DNA of 53,413 nt from Streptomyces sp. T39 (GTDB lineage: Bacteria; Actinomycetota; Actinomycetes; Streptomycetales; Streptomycetaceae), in contig NZ_RDBP01000012.1 of the NCBI RefSeq assembly GCF_008042045.1, forward strand, positions 2,890,466 to 2,943,878. The letters run 5' to 3'. How positions within the stretch are numbered: position 1 is the first letter of the stretch; the number at the start of each line of letters is the position of its first letter. The position numbers and the translations under genes were made by a program. Below the pieces are notes generated by a model, which was not told the origin of the DNA, made no database searches, and saw only the letters and a program-made list of their open reading frames with translations. Below, piece after piece: positions 42,170 to 50,977 of this stretch.

Positions 42170-42704
42170 TGAGCTCCTCGCGCGCCTCCATCAGCGCGAA
42201 CCCCAGCAGATTCAGGCCCCGCCACCGGGCGGGGTCCTCGGCACGCTCGTCGTCGGCGGCCAGTCCGATGCCCCAGATCCGGTCGAGCGGACTGGCCTCG
42301 ACGAGCACCCGGTCACCGGTGGCCAGCAGGAACGCGGCCAGCTCCGCGTCCTGGCCGAACTTGTGCACACTGCCCTCGCGGACGATGCCGAAGCGCTCCC
42401 GCTTCCACGTGTTCTCGTCGAAGCCGCGCACCGTCCGGCCGGCCTTCTTCGCCTCGGCGGGCGAACGGGCCCGAAGCGCCCGCTGCTCCGCCTCCGCATC
42501 GCCGAAGAGGCGGGCCTTGGCCGCCATCATCCAGTGCTCCGCGGTCGCGTACCGTACGCCGCCGGCCTCGAAGGGCGACGGCCACCACTGGCTGAGGCAG
42601 CTCGGACCGATCCTGCCGTCACGGCGTGGCGCGTGCCCCCAGAAGTGCAGGTACTCGATTCTCTGCCCTGCGGCTGCCCGTTCGACGAGCTCGTCCTTCC
42701 CCAT
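42156..42704 (-). CDS. NADAR family N-glycosidase-like protein
   Basis: 182 aa. Seen: YLHFWGHAPR, CLSQWWPSPFEAGGVRYATA, EHWMMAAKARLFGD, RGFDENTWKRERFGIVREGS and SPLDRIWGIGL, the full conserved set of the YbiA/NADAR (DUF1768) family. Members cleave N-glycosidic bonds, either of riboflavin pathway intermediates or of ADP-ribose on guanine in DNA. No DarT-like toxin gene is adjacent, so the housekeeping damage-control role is the better guess. ATG 42704; GTG 42728 also possible. Confidence 0.9.
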   Translation of the reverse strand: MGKDELVERAAAGQRIEYLHFWGHAPRRDGRIGPSCLSQWWPSPFEAGGVRYATAEHWMMAAKARLFGDAEAEQRALRARSPAEAKKAGRTVRGFDENTWKRERFGIVREGSVHKFGQDAELAAFLLATGDRVLVEASPLDRIWGIGLAADDERAEDPARWRGLNLLGFALMEAREELRARG

Positions 42705-42798
42705 GCACGCGAGTGTGGCAGCCGCCACGGACAGTGCGTACGGGTATTCGGCCCCGGACCCGACACATGGTCGACCGAATCCGTCGCGTAATCAAAAG

Positions 42799-42843
42799 GC
42801 AACAACGGAATCCCTTGTTGCGTAGGTCACCCTCTGTCAGGAT
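42799..42843 (+). promoter_or_regulatory. Promoter with inverted-repeat operator for the aldehyde dehydrogenase gene at 42880
   Basis: TTGTTG (42815-42820), 17-bp spacer, CAGGAT (42838-42843). The inverted repeat GCAACAA-N9-TTGTTGC (42799-42821) covers the -35, so a repressor or activator bound there could control entry into the polyamine gene block. Confidence 0.6.
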
Positions 42844-42879
42844 CGGCACTCAAATCGAGCTGGAGCAACGGAGAGCGTC

Positions 42880-44394
42880 ATGGCCATCCCCGATCGAGTG
42901 AAGGACCGCTTCGCCGCCGGCACGCAGTACATCGACGGACGGCTGCGCCCGGGCACCTCGGGACGCACCCAGGACATCGTGAACCCGGCGACGGGAGAGA
43001 CGGTGCTCACCTACGCACTCGCCGGCACCGCCGACGTCGACGCAGCGGTCACCGCCGCCCGCGCCGCGCTGCCCGGCTGGGCCGGGGCGACCCCCGGCGA
43101 GCGCTCGGACGCCCTGCACCGCTTCCGCGGAGTGCTCGCCGAGCGGGCGGACGAACTGGCGCGCACCGAGACCCTCCAGTGCGGCAAACCGATCAAGCTC
43201 ACCACCGAGTTCGACGTCCCCGGCACCGTGGACAACACCGCGTTCTTCGCCGGCGCCGCGCGGCATCTGCAGGGACAGTCGGCCGGCGAGTACAGCGCCG
43301 ACCACACCTCCTGCACCCGGCGCGAACCCGTCGGGGCCGTGGGCTCGATCGCACCATGGAACTATCCGCTCCAGATGGCGGCCTGGAAGATCCTCCCGGC
43401 CGTCGCCGCCGGCAACACCGTCGTCCTCAAACCGGCCGAGATCACCCCGCTCACCTCGCTCCTCTTCGCGGAGGCGGCCACCGAGGCCGGCCTGCCCGCC
43501 GGTGTCGTGAACATCATCAGCGGCGCGGGCAGGGACGCGGGCGAGCACCTGGTCGGCCATCCCGGCATCGCCATGACCTCCTTCACCGGCTCCACCGAGG
43601 TCGGCAAGCGGGTGGCCCGGATCGCGACCGACACCGTCAAGCGCCTCCATCTGGAGCTCGGCGGCAAGGCACCGTTCGTCGTCTTCGACGACGCCGACGT
43701 CGAGGCCGCCGCGCACGGCGCCGTCGCCGGCTCCCTCATCAACTCGGGACAGGACTGCACGGCCGCCACCCGTGCCTACGTCCAGCGGCCGCTGTACGAG
43801 ACGTTCGTCGCCGCGGTCGCCGACCTGATGGCCGGCGTGCGGCTCGGCGACCCGTTCGACCCCTCGACCGACCTCGGACCGCTGGTCTCCTTCGCGCAGC
43901 GCGACCGGGTCGCCGGCTTCGTCGACCGCGCCCGCGGCTACGCCAGGGTCGTCACCGGCGGCGAGGCCCCCGCGGGCGAGCTGAAGCGCGGCGCCTACTA
44001 CCGGCCCACCCTGATCACCGGCGCCGCCCAGGACAGTGAGATCGTCCGGGACGAGATCTTCGGCCCGGTGCTGGTGGTCCTGCCCTTCGACAGCGACGAC
44101 GAGGGCATCGCCCTCGCCAACGACACCCCCTACGGCCTCGCCGCCTCCGCCTGGAGCCGGGACGTCTACCGGACCGGCCGGGCCACCCGTGAGATCCAGG
44201 CGGGCTGCGTCTGGATCAACGACCACATCCCGATCATCAGCGAGATGCCCCACGGCGGCTACAAGCAGTCGGGCTTCGGCAAGGACATGTCGGCGTACTC
44301 CTTCGAGGAGTACACGCAGGTCAAGCACGTGATGTACGACAACACGGCGGTCGTCCGCAAGGACTGGCACCGCACCGTCTTCGGGGACCGATAG
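42880..44394 (+). CDS. Gamma-aminobutyraldehyde dehydrogenase-type aldehyde dehydrogenase
   Basis: 504 aa, NAD-dependent. Seen: APWNYPLQMAAWKILPAVAA, LELGGKAPFVVFDDADVEAA (catalytic Glu), NSGQDCTAATRAYVQ (catalytic Cys), EIFGPVLVVLPF and MPHGGYKQSGFGKDMSAYSF. A paralogue of the enzyme encoded at 32566; the extra 25 residues are mostly at the C-terminus (DNTAVVRKDWHRTVFGDR). ATG at 42880 after GGAGAG. It heads a same-strand block with the polyamine importer and an amine-type oxidoreductase. Confidence 0.93.
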   Translation: MAIPDRVKDRFAAGTQYIDGRLRPGTSGRTQDIVNPATGETVLTYALAGTADVDAAVTAARAALPGWAGATPGERSDALHRFRGVLAERADELARTETLQCGKPIKLTTEFDVPGTVDNTAFFAGAARHLQGQSAGEYSADHTSCTRREPVGAVGSIAPWNYPLQMAAWKILPAVAAGNTVVLKPAEITPLTSLLFAEAATEAGLPAGVVNIISGAGRDAGEHLVGHPGIAMTSFTGSTEVGKRVARIATDTVKRLHLELGGKAPFVVFDDADVEAAAHGAVAGSLINSGQDCTAATRAYVQRPLYETFVAAVADLMAGVRLGDPFDPSTDLGPLVSFAQRDRVAGFVDRARGYARVVTGGEAPAGELKRGAYYRPTLITGAAQDSEIVRDEIFGPVLVVLPFDSDDEGIALANDTPYGLAASAWSRDVYRTGRATREIQAGCVWINDHIPIISEMPHGGYKQSGFGKDMSAYSFEEYTQVKHVMYDNTAVVRKDWHRTVFGDR

Positions 44395-44445
44395 CCGTCA
44401 GGCCGCCCGACCGGCGGCCGGAACCACCCGAAAGGGCAGAGCGTC

Positions 44446-45693
44446 ATGGAGAGTTACGAGTCCGAACGCCTCTCGGCGGCCCAGATCGCCGCGATGCGGC
44501 GCAGTCTGACGGGGGGCCGGGGTGCGCTCTCCCGCCGTTCGCTGCTGCGCGCCTCGGGCGTCGGCGCGCTCACGGCCGGCGGCGCCGGCCTGCTGAGCGC
44601 CTGCGGCATCCCGCCCGCCAAGCGCGAGAACGGGGCGGCGGCGTCGGACGACCACTCGGACACGGAGAAGCGGCTCACCTTCTCCAACTGGACCGAGTAC
44701 ATGGACACCAGCGAGGACGGCAAGACCCGGCCCACCCTCGCCGCCTTCACCAGGCGCACCGGCATCACCGTCAAGTACACCGAGGACATCAACGACAACG
44801 TCGAGTTCTTCGGCAAGATCCAGCCCCAGCTCGCGGCCGGCCAGGACACCGGCCGCGACCTGATCAACGTCACCGACTGGCTGGCCGCCCGGATGATCCG
44901 CCTGGGCTGGGTGCAGAAGCTCGACGCCTCGCTGCTGCCGCACGCCTTCGCCAACCTGTCACCCCAGTTCCGCAGCCCCGACTGGGACCCGGGCCGCGCC
45001 TACAGCTACCCGTGGACCGGTATCCCGGCCGTCATCGCGTACAACGTCAAGGCCACCCGCGGCCGCAAGGTCGACTCCCTGACCCAGCTGCTCGACGACC
45101 CCGCGCTCAAGGGCCGGGTCAGCCTGCTCACCGAGATGCGCGACACCGTCGGCCTCACCCTGCTCGACATGGGCAAGTCCCCCGAGAAGGTCACCGACGC
45201 CGACTACGACGCCGCCATCGGCCGGCTCCAGAAGGCCGTCGACAAGAAGCAGATCCGCCGCTTCACCGGCAACGACTACACCTCCGACCTCGACAAGGGC
45301 GACATCGCCGCCTGCGTCGCCTGGGCCGGTGACCTGATCCAGCTCCAGGCCGACAACCCGGACATCCGCTTCTCGATCCCGGCGGCCGGCTACATGACCG
45401 CCACCGACAACCTGCTCGTCCCCGCCCGGGCCCGGCACCAGAAGAACGCCACCCGGCTGATCGACTACTACTACGAGCTGCCGGTCGCGGCCCAGCTGGC
45501 CGCCTACATCAACTACGTGACACCGGTGGCCGGTGTCGCCCCCGAGCTCGCGAAGATCGACCCGGAGCTCGCGAAGAACCCGCTGATCATCCCGGACGAG
45601 GCCATGGCGGCCAAGTCCCACTCCTTCCGCTCGCTCAGCAGCGAGGAGGAGACGGCGTACGAGGAGAAGTTCGCCAAGCTCATCGGCGCCTGA
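44446..45693 (+). CDS. potD: Polyamine ABC transporter substrate-binding protein (PotD/PotF-like)
   Basis: 415-aa extracytoplasmic binding protein. Seen: twin-arginine type signal LSRRSLLRASGVGALTAG ending in a lipobox-like LLSAC, so probably a Tat-exported lipoprotein. Then the spermidine/putrescine-binding fold with LTFSNWTEYMD, INVTDWLAARMIRLGWVQKL, YSYPWTGIPAVIAYNV and WAGDLIQLQADNPDIRF. ATG at 44446 with AAAGGG upstream. Substrate is inferred from family and neighbours. Confidence 0.93.
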   Translation: MESYESERLSAAQIAAMRRSLTGGRGALSRRSLLRASGVGALTAGGAGLLSACGIPPAKRENGAAASDDHSDTEKRLTFSNWTEYMDTSEDGKTRPTLAAFTRRTGITVKYTEDINDNVEFFGKIQPQLAAGQDTGRDLINVTDWLAARMIRLGWVQKLDASLLPHAFANLSPQFRSPDWDPGRAYSYPWTGIPAVIAYNVKATRGRKVDSLTQLLDDPALKGRVSLLTEMRDTVGLTLLDMGKSPEKVTDADYDAAIGRLQKAVDKKQIRRFTGNDYTSDLDKGDIAACVAWAGDLIQLQADNPDIRFSIPAAGYMTATDNLLVPARARHQKNATRLIDYYYELPVAAQLAAYINYVTPVAGVAPELAKIDPELAKNPLIIPDEAMAAKSHSFRSLSSEEETAYEEKFAKLIGA

Positions 45694-45728
45694 CCGCCAC
45701 CGACCCGACACCACCTGGGACGCGACCC

Positions 45729-46880
45729 ATGACTGACAAGACAGCGGGCGGGGACGTCCGCCTCGCCGGGATCAGCAAGACCTACGGATCCTTCACCGCG
45801 GTGCACCACCTGGACCTCACCGTCCCCCAGGGCTCGTTCTTCGCCCTGCTCGGCGCATCCGGCTGCGGAAAGACCACCACCCTGCGCATGATCGCCGGCC
45901 TGGAGGAGCCCAGCACCGGCACCGTCTCGCTCGGCGAGCGGGACGTCACCCACCTGCCGCCCCACAAACGGCCCGTCAACACCGTCTTCCAGAGCTACGC
46001 GCTCTTCCCGCACCTGAGCATCCACGAGAACGTCGCCTTCGGCCTGCGCCGCCGTGGTGTCTCGTCCGTGAAGAAGCAGGTCGGGGAGATGCTCGACCTG
46101 GTCCAGCTCGGCGACTTCGCCCAGCGCCGGCCGCACCAGCTCTCCGGCGGCCAGCAGCAGCGCGTCGCCGTCGCCCGCGCCCTGATCAACCACCCGCAGG
46201 TGCTCCTCCTCGACGAGCCCCTCGGCGCCCTCGACCTCAAGCTGCGCCGCCAGATGCAGCTGGAGCTGAAGCGCATACAGACCGAGGTCGGCATCACCTT
46301 CGTGCATGTCACCCACGACCAGGAGGAGGCCATGACCATGGCCGACACGGTCGCGGTCATGAACGGCGGCCGGGTCGAGCAGCTCGGCGCCCCGGCCGAG
46401 CTCTACGAGAACCCGCAGACCACCTTCGTCGCCAACTTCCTCGGCACCTCCAACCTGATCGAGGCCGAGGTCGCCTCCGCCGCCGGCGACGAGGTCGTGG
46501 CCACCGCGGCCGGCACCACGCTGCGGCTGCCCCGGCACCGCTGTCCCGACGGCACCCGCACCGGCGGCCGGCTGCTGGTGGGCATCCGCCCGGAGAAGAT
46601 CTCCCTCGTCCCCGCCGACGGGGCGGATCCCGTCGCCGCCGGACGCAACACCGTGACCGGCCGCGTCGTGGACTCCTCGTTCATCGGCGTCTCCACCCAG
46701 TACGTCGTCGAGAGCCCGGCCGGAAAGGCCATCGAGGTCTACGCCCAGAACACCGGCCGGCACACCGGCCTGGTACCCGGCACCGAGGTCCTCCTGCACT
46801 GGAACCCGGAACACACCTTCGGGCTGGACGCCGCCCAGGACATCGCGGCCGGTGTGGAGTCGGTGGAGGAGACGCCGTGA
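45729..46880 (+). CDS. potA: Polyamine ABC transporter ATP-binding protein (PotA-like)
   Basis: 383-aa ATPase. Seen: Walker [30 protein letters not shown], signature [20 protein letters not shown], Walker [18 protein letters not shown]-loop [14 protein letters not shown], and a TOBE domain from about 280. ATG at 45729, 35 nt after the binding-protein stop; its stop overlaps the next GTG by 4 nt. Confidence 0.94.
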   Translation: MTDKTAGGDVRLAGISKTYGSFTAVHHLDLTVPQGSFFALLGASGCGKTTTLRMIAGLEEPSTGTVSLGERDVTHLPPHKRPVNTVFQSYALFPHLSIHENVAFGLRRRGVSSVKKQVGEMLDLVQLGDFAQRRPHQLSGGQQQRVAVARALINHPQVLLLDEPLGALDLKLRRQMQLELKRIQTEVGITFVHVTHDQEEAMTMADTVAVMNGGRVEQLGAPAELYENPQTTFVANFLGTSNLIEAEVASAAGDEVVATAAGTTLRLPRHRCPDGTRTGGRLLVGIRPEKISLVPADGADPVAAGRNTVTGRVVDSSFIGVSTQYVVESPAGKAIEVYAQNTGRHTGLVPGTEVLLHWNPEHTFGLDAAQDIAAGVESVEETP

Positions 46881-47800
46881 CCCTCACCGAGGCCCCGCCG
46901 GCGGCCCCCGCCGAGCCCGTGGTCCACCGCACGGCGCTGCGCCGCCGGCTGGTCCCGTACTGGCTGCTGCTGCCCGGCATCCTGTGGCTGCTGGTCTTCT
47001 TCGCGCTGCCGCTCGTCTACCAGGCGTCGACCTCCGTGCAGACCGGCTCGCTGGAGGAGGGCTTCGAGGTCACCTGGCACGTCGCGACCTACTGGGACGC
47101 GCTGACCGAGTACTACCCGCAGTTCCTGCGCTCCCTGCTGTACGCCGGCACCGCCACGGTGCTCTGCCTGCTGCTCGGCTACCCGCTCGCCTACCTGATC
47201 GCCTTCCGGGCGGGCCGCTGGCGCAATGTGCTGCTGGTGCTGGTCATCGCGCCGTTCTTCACCAGCTTCCTGATCCGCACGCTCGCCTGGAAGACGATCC
47301 TCGCGGACGGCGGCCCGGTGGTGGAGTTCCTCAACGCCGTCCACTTCCTCGACGTCACCAGCTGGCTCGGGATGACCGAGGGCGAACGGGTGCTGGCCAC
47401 TCCGCTGGCCGTCGTCACCGGTCTGACCTACAACTTCCTCCCGTTCATGATCCTCCCCCTCTACACCTCCCTGGAGCGGATCGACCCCCGCCTCCACGAG
47501 GCGGCGGGCGACCTCTACGCCCGCCCCGTCACGGTCTTCCGGAAGGTCACCTTCCCGCTGTCCATGCCGGGCGTCGTCTCCGGGACGCTGCTCACCTTCA
47601 TCCCGGCGAGCGGCGACTACGTCAACGCCGAGCTGCTCGGATCCACGGACACGCGCATGATCGGAAACGTCATCCAGTCGCAGTTCCTGCGGGTGCTCGA
47701 CTACCCGACGGCCGCCGCGCTGTCGTTCATCCTGATGGCGGTCGTGCTGGTCACGGTCACCGTCTACATCCGCCGGGCCGGAACGGAGGACCTGGTCTGA
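46877..47800 (+). CDS. potB: Polyamine ABC transporter permease (PotB-like)
   Basis: 307 aa, six membrane spans (first: YWLLLPGILWLLVFFALPLV, ~32-51). EAA loop LHEAAGDLYARPVTVFRKVT, with FPLSMPGVVSGTLLTFIPAS. GTG at 46877 overlaps the ATPase stop (GTGA), and its TGA overlaps the next ATG by one base. Confidence 0.93.
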   Translation: MTLTEAPPAAPAEPVVHRTALRRRLVPYWLLLPGILWLLVFFALPLVYQASTSVQTGSLEEGFEVTWHVATYWDALTEYYPQFLRSLLYAGTATVLCLLLGYPLAYLIAFRAGRWRNVLLVLVIAPFFTSFLIRTLAWKTILADGGPVVEFLNAVHFLDVTSWLGMTEGERVLATPLAVVTGLTYNFLPFMILPLYTSLERIDPRLHEAAGDLYARPVTVFRKVTFPLSMPGVVSGTLLTFIPASGDYVNAELLGSTDTRMIGNVIQSQFLRVLDYPTAAALSFILMAVVLVTVTVYIRRAGTEDLV

Positions 47801-48594
47801 TGTCGTGGCTCAGGCGCAACCTCGTGGTCATCGCGGGCCTGCTCACGCTCGCCTACCTGATCGTCCCGAACATCGTCGTGACGGTGTTCTCCTTCAACAA
47901 GCCGGCCGGGCGGTTCAACTACTCCTGGCAGGAGTTCTCCACCGACGCCTGGACCGACCCGTGCGGCGTCGCCGACATGTGCGAGTCGCTCACCCTGTCG
48001 CTCCAGCTCGCCCTCTGGGCGACGATCGGCGCCACCGTCCTCGGCGGGATGATCGCCTTCGCGCTGGTGCGCTACCGCTTCCGGGCCAGGGGCACGATCA
48101 ACTCGCTGATCTTCCTGCCGATGGCCATGCCCGAGGTGGTCATGGCCGCCTCCCTGCTCACCCTCTTCCTCAACCTCGGCGTCGAGCTGGGCTTCTGGAC
48201 CATCCTCATCGCCCACACCATGTTCTGCCTCAGCTTCGTCGTCGTCGCCGTCAAGGCCCGCGTGATGTCCATGGACCCCCGCCTGGAGGAGGCGGCGCGC
48301 GACCTGTACGCCGGACCCGTGCAGACCTTCCTGCGGGTCACGCTGCCGATCGCCGCGCCGGGCATCGCGGCCGGCGCGATGCTCGCCTTCGCGCTCTCCT
48401 TCGACGACTTCATCATCACCAACTTCAACTCCGGTTCCACGGTGACCTTCCCCATGTTCGTGTGGGGCTCGGCGCAGCGCGGCACACCGGTGCAGATCAA
48501 CGTGATCGGCACGGCCATGTTCGTGATCGCCGTCCTGATCGTGGTCGCCGGGCAGATCGCCGGCAACCGCCGGAGGAGGACCGCGCAGCGGTAG
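47800..48594 (+). CDS. potC: Polyamine ABC transporter permease (PotC-like)
   Basis: 264 aa, six spans (first: NLVVIAGLLTLAYLIVPNIV). EAA loop LEEAARDLYAGPVQTFLRVT followed by LPIAAPGIAAGAMLAFALSF and DDFIITNF, typical of PotC. ATG at 47800 overlaps the PotB-like stop. A 281-nt noncoding, repetitive stretch follows before the oxidoreductase. Confidence 0.93.
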   Translation: MSWLRRNLVVIAGLLTLAYLIVPNIVVTVFSFNKPAGRFNYSWQEFSTDAWTDPCGVADMCESLTLSLQLALWATIGATVLGGMIAFALVRYRFRARGTINSLIFLPMAMPEVVMAASLLTLFLNLGVELGFWTILIAHTMFCLSFVVVAVKARVMSMDPRLEEAARDLYAGPVQTFLRVTLPIAAPGIAAGAMLAFALSFDDFIITNFNSGSTVTFPMFVWGSAQRGTPVQINVIGTAMFVIAVLIVVAGQIAGNRRRRTAQR

Positions 48595-48600
48595 GAAGCA

Positions 48601-48830
48601 CCACCGCGCGAGCCTGCACGGGCGAGCACGGCACGAGGCCGCGTCGCGCGGGACCGCGCGAGGGAGCACGGTGGAGAACGCACCGCGCGTCACCGCACGA
48701 GGGACCGCACGTGAGGGACGCACGAGAGAGACCGCACCCGCCCAGGACCCGCACCGGGAGCACCCGCAGGACCCGCACGAGAGCACCGAGCAGAACCGCA
48801 CCGAGAGCACCGCACGAGACCGCACCGCGC
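48601..48830. repeat. Degenerate GCACGAG/CCGCACC repeat region
   Basis: Noncoding stretch between potC and the oxidoreductase gene. GCACGAG occurs five times (near 48631, 48695, 48720, 48774 and 48812) amid many CCGCACC and GAGCACC variants. All frames give only Arg/Glu/Thr/Pro-rich low-complexity peptides, so I see no gene in it. Confidence 0.6.
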
Positions 48831-48856
48831 CGTGCCGGCCCCACGGGGCCGGCACG
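48831..48856 (+). promoter_or_regulatory. Strong hairpin just before the oxidoreductase ribosome site
   Basis: CGTGCCGGCCC-CACG-GGGCCGGCACG, 11-bp perfect stem with a 4-nt loop, 4 nt upstream of GAAGGAG (48861-48867). It could be a terminator for the pot genes or protect/regulate the downstream message. Confidence 0.6.
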
Positions 48857-48875
48857 CATCGAAGGAGTGGAAACC

Positions 48876-50288
48876 ATGGCCCCAGCAGCCATGACCTTCG
48901 CCGCGTCCCTGGCCGACGCACAGCCCGTCCCCTTCTGGCTGGAGGATCCCGGCAGGCCCGAAGCACAGCCGGCGCTCACCGCCACCGAGCGCTGCGACCT
49001 CCTCGTCGTCGGCGGCGGCTACAGCGGTCTGTGGACCGCGCTGCTCGCCAAGGAGCGCGACCCCGCGCAGGACGTCGTGCTGATCGAGGGCCGCGAGGCG
49101 GGCTGGGCCGCCTCCGGCCGCAACGGCGGCTTCTGCGCCGCCTCCCTCACCCACGGCCTCGGCAACGGGCTGGCCCGCTGGCCGGGCGAGCTGGCCGCGC
49201 TGGAGGAGTTCGGCGCGCGCAACCTCGACGCCATCGAGGACGCCGTCACCCGCTACGGCATCGACTGCGACTTCGAGCGCACCGGCGAGATCGACGTGGC
49301 CACCGAGCCCCACCACCTCGCCGAACTGCGCGAACTGCACGAGGCGGCGGCCCGCCTCGGCATCAGCGGCATGGAGCTGCTCGACCGGGACGCCGTGCGC
49401 GCCGAGGTGGACTCGCCGACCTTCCTCGGCGGGCTGTGGGACCGGCACGGCGTCGCCATGCTGCACCCCGCGAAACTCGCCTGGGGGCTGAAACGGGCGT
49501 GCCTCGACCTCGGGGTCCGCGTCTACGAGAACACCCGGGGCCTGGAGCTGGCGCGCTCGGGGCCGGGGATGGCCGTCCGCACGCCCTACGGCCGGATCCT
49601 CGCGCGCCGGGTCGCGCTCGGCACCAATGTCTTCCCGTCCCTGGTACGGCGGGTGCGCCCGTACACCGTGCCGGTGTACGACTACGCACTGATGACCGAG
49701 CCGCTCGACGCCGGACGGCTAGCCTCGATCGGCTGGCGGCGGCGACAGGGGCTCGGCGACAGCGCCAACCAGTTCCACTACTTCCGCATCACCGCCGACA
49801 ACCGCATCCTGTGGGGCGGCTACGACGCCGTCTACCCGTACGGAGGCCGGCTGAGTGCGGAGATGGACCACCGTCCGGAGACCTACCTCACGCTGGCGGG
49901 CCACTTCTTCCACTGCTTCCCGCAACTCGAAGGGGTGCGGTTCTCGCACGCCTGGGGCGGGGCGATCGACACCTGCTCGCGCTTCTCGGCGTTCTTCGGC
50001 ACCGCCCACGGCGGCCGCGTCGCCTACGCCGCCGGGTACACCGGACTCGGCGTCGGGGCCACCCGGTTCGGCGCCGACGTGATGCTCGACCTGCTCGACG
50101 GGCGGCCGACGGAACGCACCCGGCTGGAGATGGTGCGCAGCAAGCCGCTCCCGTTCCCGCCGGAGCCGGTGGCCTGGGCGGGGATCGGACTCACCAAGTG
50201 GTCGCTGGCGCGAGCGGACGCCAACGGGGGGCGGCGCAATCTGTGGCTGAAGACCATGGACCGGCTCGGCCTGGGCTTCGACAGCTGA
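48876..50288 (+). CDS. FAD-dependent amine oxidoreductase (gamma-glutamylputrescine oxidase PuuB-like)
   Basis: 470-aa DAO-family flavoprotein. Seen: N-terminal PVPFWLEDPGRPEAQPALTA, FAD-binding dinucleotide motif DLLVVGGGYSGLWTALLAKE (near residue 38), EAGWAASGRNGGFCAASLTH, which resembles the covalent or tight FAD-binding region of PuuB-like enzymes, and C-terminal YAAGYTGLGVGATRFGADV. Predicted to oxidise an amine or gamma-glutamyl-polyamine to an aldehyde that the aldehyde dehydrogenases of this window could take. ATG at 48876 with GAAGGAG 8 nt away. Confidence 0.9.
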   Translation: MAPAAMTFAASLADAQPVPFWLEDPGRPEAQPALTATERCDLLVVGGGYSGLWTALLAKERDPAQDVVLIEGREAGWAASGRNGGFCAASLTHGLGNGLARWPGELAALEEFGARNLDAIEDAVTRYGIDCDFERTGEIDVATEPHHLAELRELHEAAARLGISGMELLDRDAVRAEVDSPTFLGGLWDRHGVAMLHPAKLAWGLKRACLDLGVRVYENTRGLELARSGPGMAVRTPYGRILARRVALGTNVFPSLVRRVRPYTVPVYDYALMTEPLDAGRLASIGWRRRQGLGDSANQFHYFRITADNRILWGGYDAVYPYGGRLSAEMDHRPETYLTLAGHFFHCFPQLEGVRFSHAWGGAIDTCSRFSAFFGTAHGGRVAYAAGYTGLGVGATRFGADVMLDLLDGRPTERTRLEMVRSKPLPFPPEPVAWAGIGLTKWSLARADANGGRRNLWLKTMDRLGLGFDS

Positions 50289-50411
50289 CCGGCCCGCCGG
50301 ACGGGCGTGATCCGGTTCACTGCGGAAGACCGGTCGAAGTCGCGTAATCGCCGGCATCCCGCGCGCTCTCTGTGGGTGGAAGCACCGTCCCCCCACGGAA
50401 TGGAGACCACG

Positions 50412-50885
50412 ATGAGTGGCTCGGGCGCCCGGAACGCGGCTCAGTGGCTCGCGGGAGCCGCGCCGGATCCGCAGACCTGTCTGTCGGACTGGAAGCGCAG
50501 TCCGCACCGGATCACGCTGCTGCCCGCCGGGCGGCGCTGGGACGTCCTGATCCTGCCCGGCCGGCTGGGCCATCCCACCCTCGACGTGCTGAACAGGCTG
50601 GTCGGCAGGCCGGGGCCGGTGCTCGCCGACTTCGGCGAGGCGCGCATGGGCTTCTTCGTGCCGCCCGGCACGGCCGGCCGCTGGGTGGGCACCGGGATCC
50701 GCACGGCCGGCCGGGGCACCTGGATCGTCGTGCCGTACCCGGGGCGCAGCGTGGGCAGGGTGCGCTGGCTGGTCGTACCGGACGGCTCCGGCACGCTCAA
50801 CGATCCCGCGCTGCTGGAGCTCGCGATGCACGAGGCGGCCGCGGTGGTGGCCCGTGCGGAGCGGGATGCGGACGGGGGACGGTGA
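50412..50885 (+). CDS. Small hypothetical protein
   Basis: 157 aa, not recognised with confidence. It has alternating beta-type segments (RITLLPAGRRWDVLILPG, WLVVPDGSGTLNDPALLELA), no membrane span and no metal motif. The pattern DVLILPGRLG...GPVLADFGEARMGFFVPPG is vaguely like the short prim-pol-related proteins of Streptomyces, but no catalytic residues are visible. ATG at 50412 has GGAG 6 nt away; ATG 50400 is possible. Same strand as the oxidoreductase gene, 123 nt downstream. Confidence 0.7.
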   Translation: MSGSGARNAAQWLAGAAPDPQTCLSDWKRSPHRITLLPAGRRWDVLILPGRLGHPTLDVLNRLVGRPGPVLADFGEARMGFFVPPGTAGRWVGTGIRTAGRGTWIVVPYPGRSVGRVRWLVVPDGSGTLNDPALLELAMHEAAAVVARAERDADGGR

Positions 50886-50904
50886 GGGGCGGCTGCCAGA
50901 GGTC

Positions 50905-50933
50905 TTGACAACCGGATTGGTCTGGACCATGTT
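50905..50933 (+). promoter_or_regulatory. Chitinase promoter with DasR-type operator (dre)
   Basis: TTGACA (50905-50910), 17-bp spacer, CATGTT (50928-50933). The spacer holds TGGTCTGGACCA (50918-50929), one base off the dre core TGGTCTAGACCA. DasR, the GlcNAc-responsive repressor, controls chitinases in Streptomyces through such sites, so repression relieved by chitin breakdown products is expected. Confidence 0.8.
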
Positions 50934-50977
50934 GTGCGCGCCGCACCTCTCCATCACCCCCATGTCCGGAGGCAGTT

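Noticed and set aside
48595..48875. CRISPR-like array
   Set aside because: The repeated units are 7-10 bp, degenerate and irregularly spaced, with no unique spacers and no cas genes.
48671..48875. Coding start for an N-terminally extended protein in the potC-oxidoreductase gap
   Set aside because: Low-complexity Arg/Glu/Thr/Pro text in all frames; the oxidoreductase has a proper ribosome site and family N-terminus at 48876.
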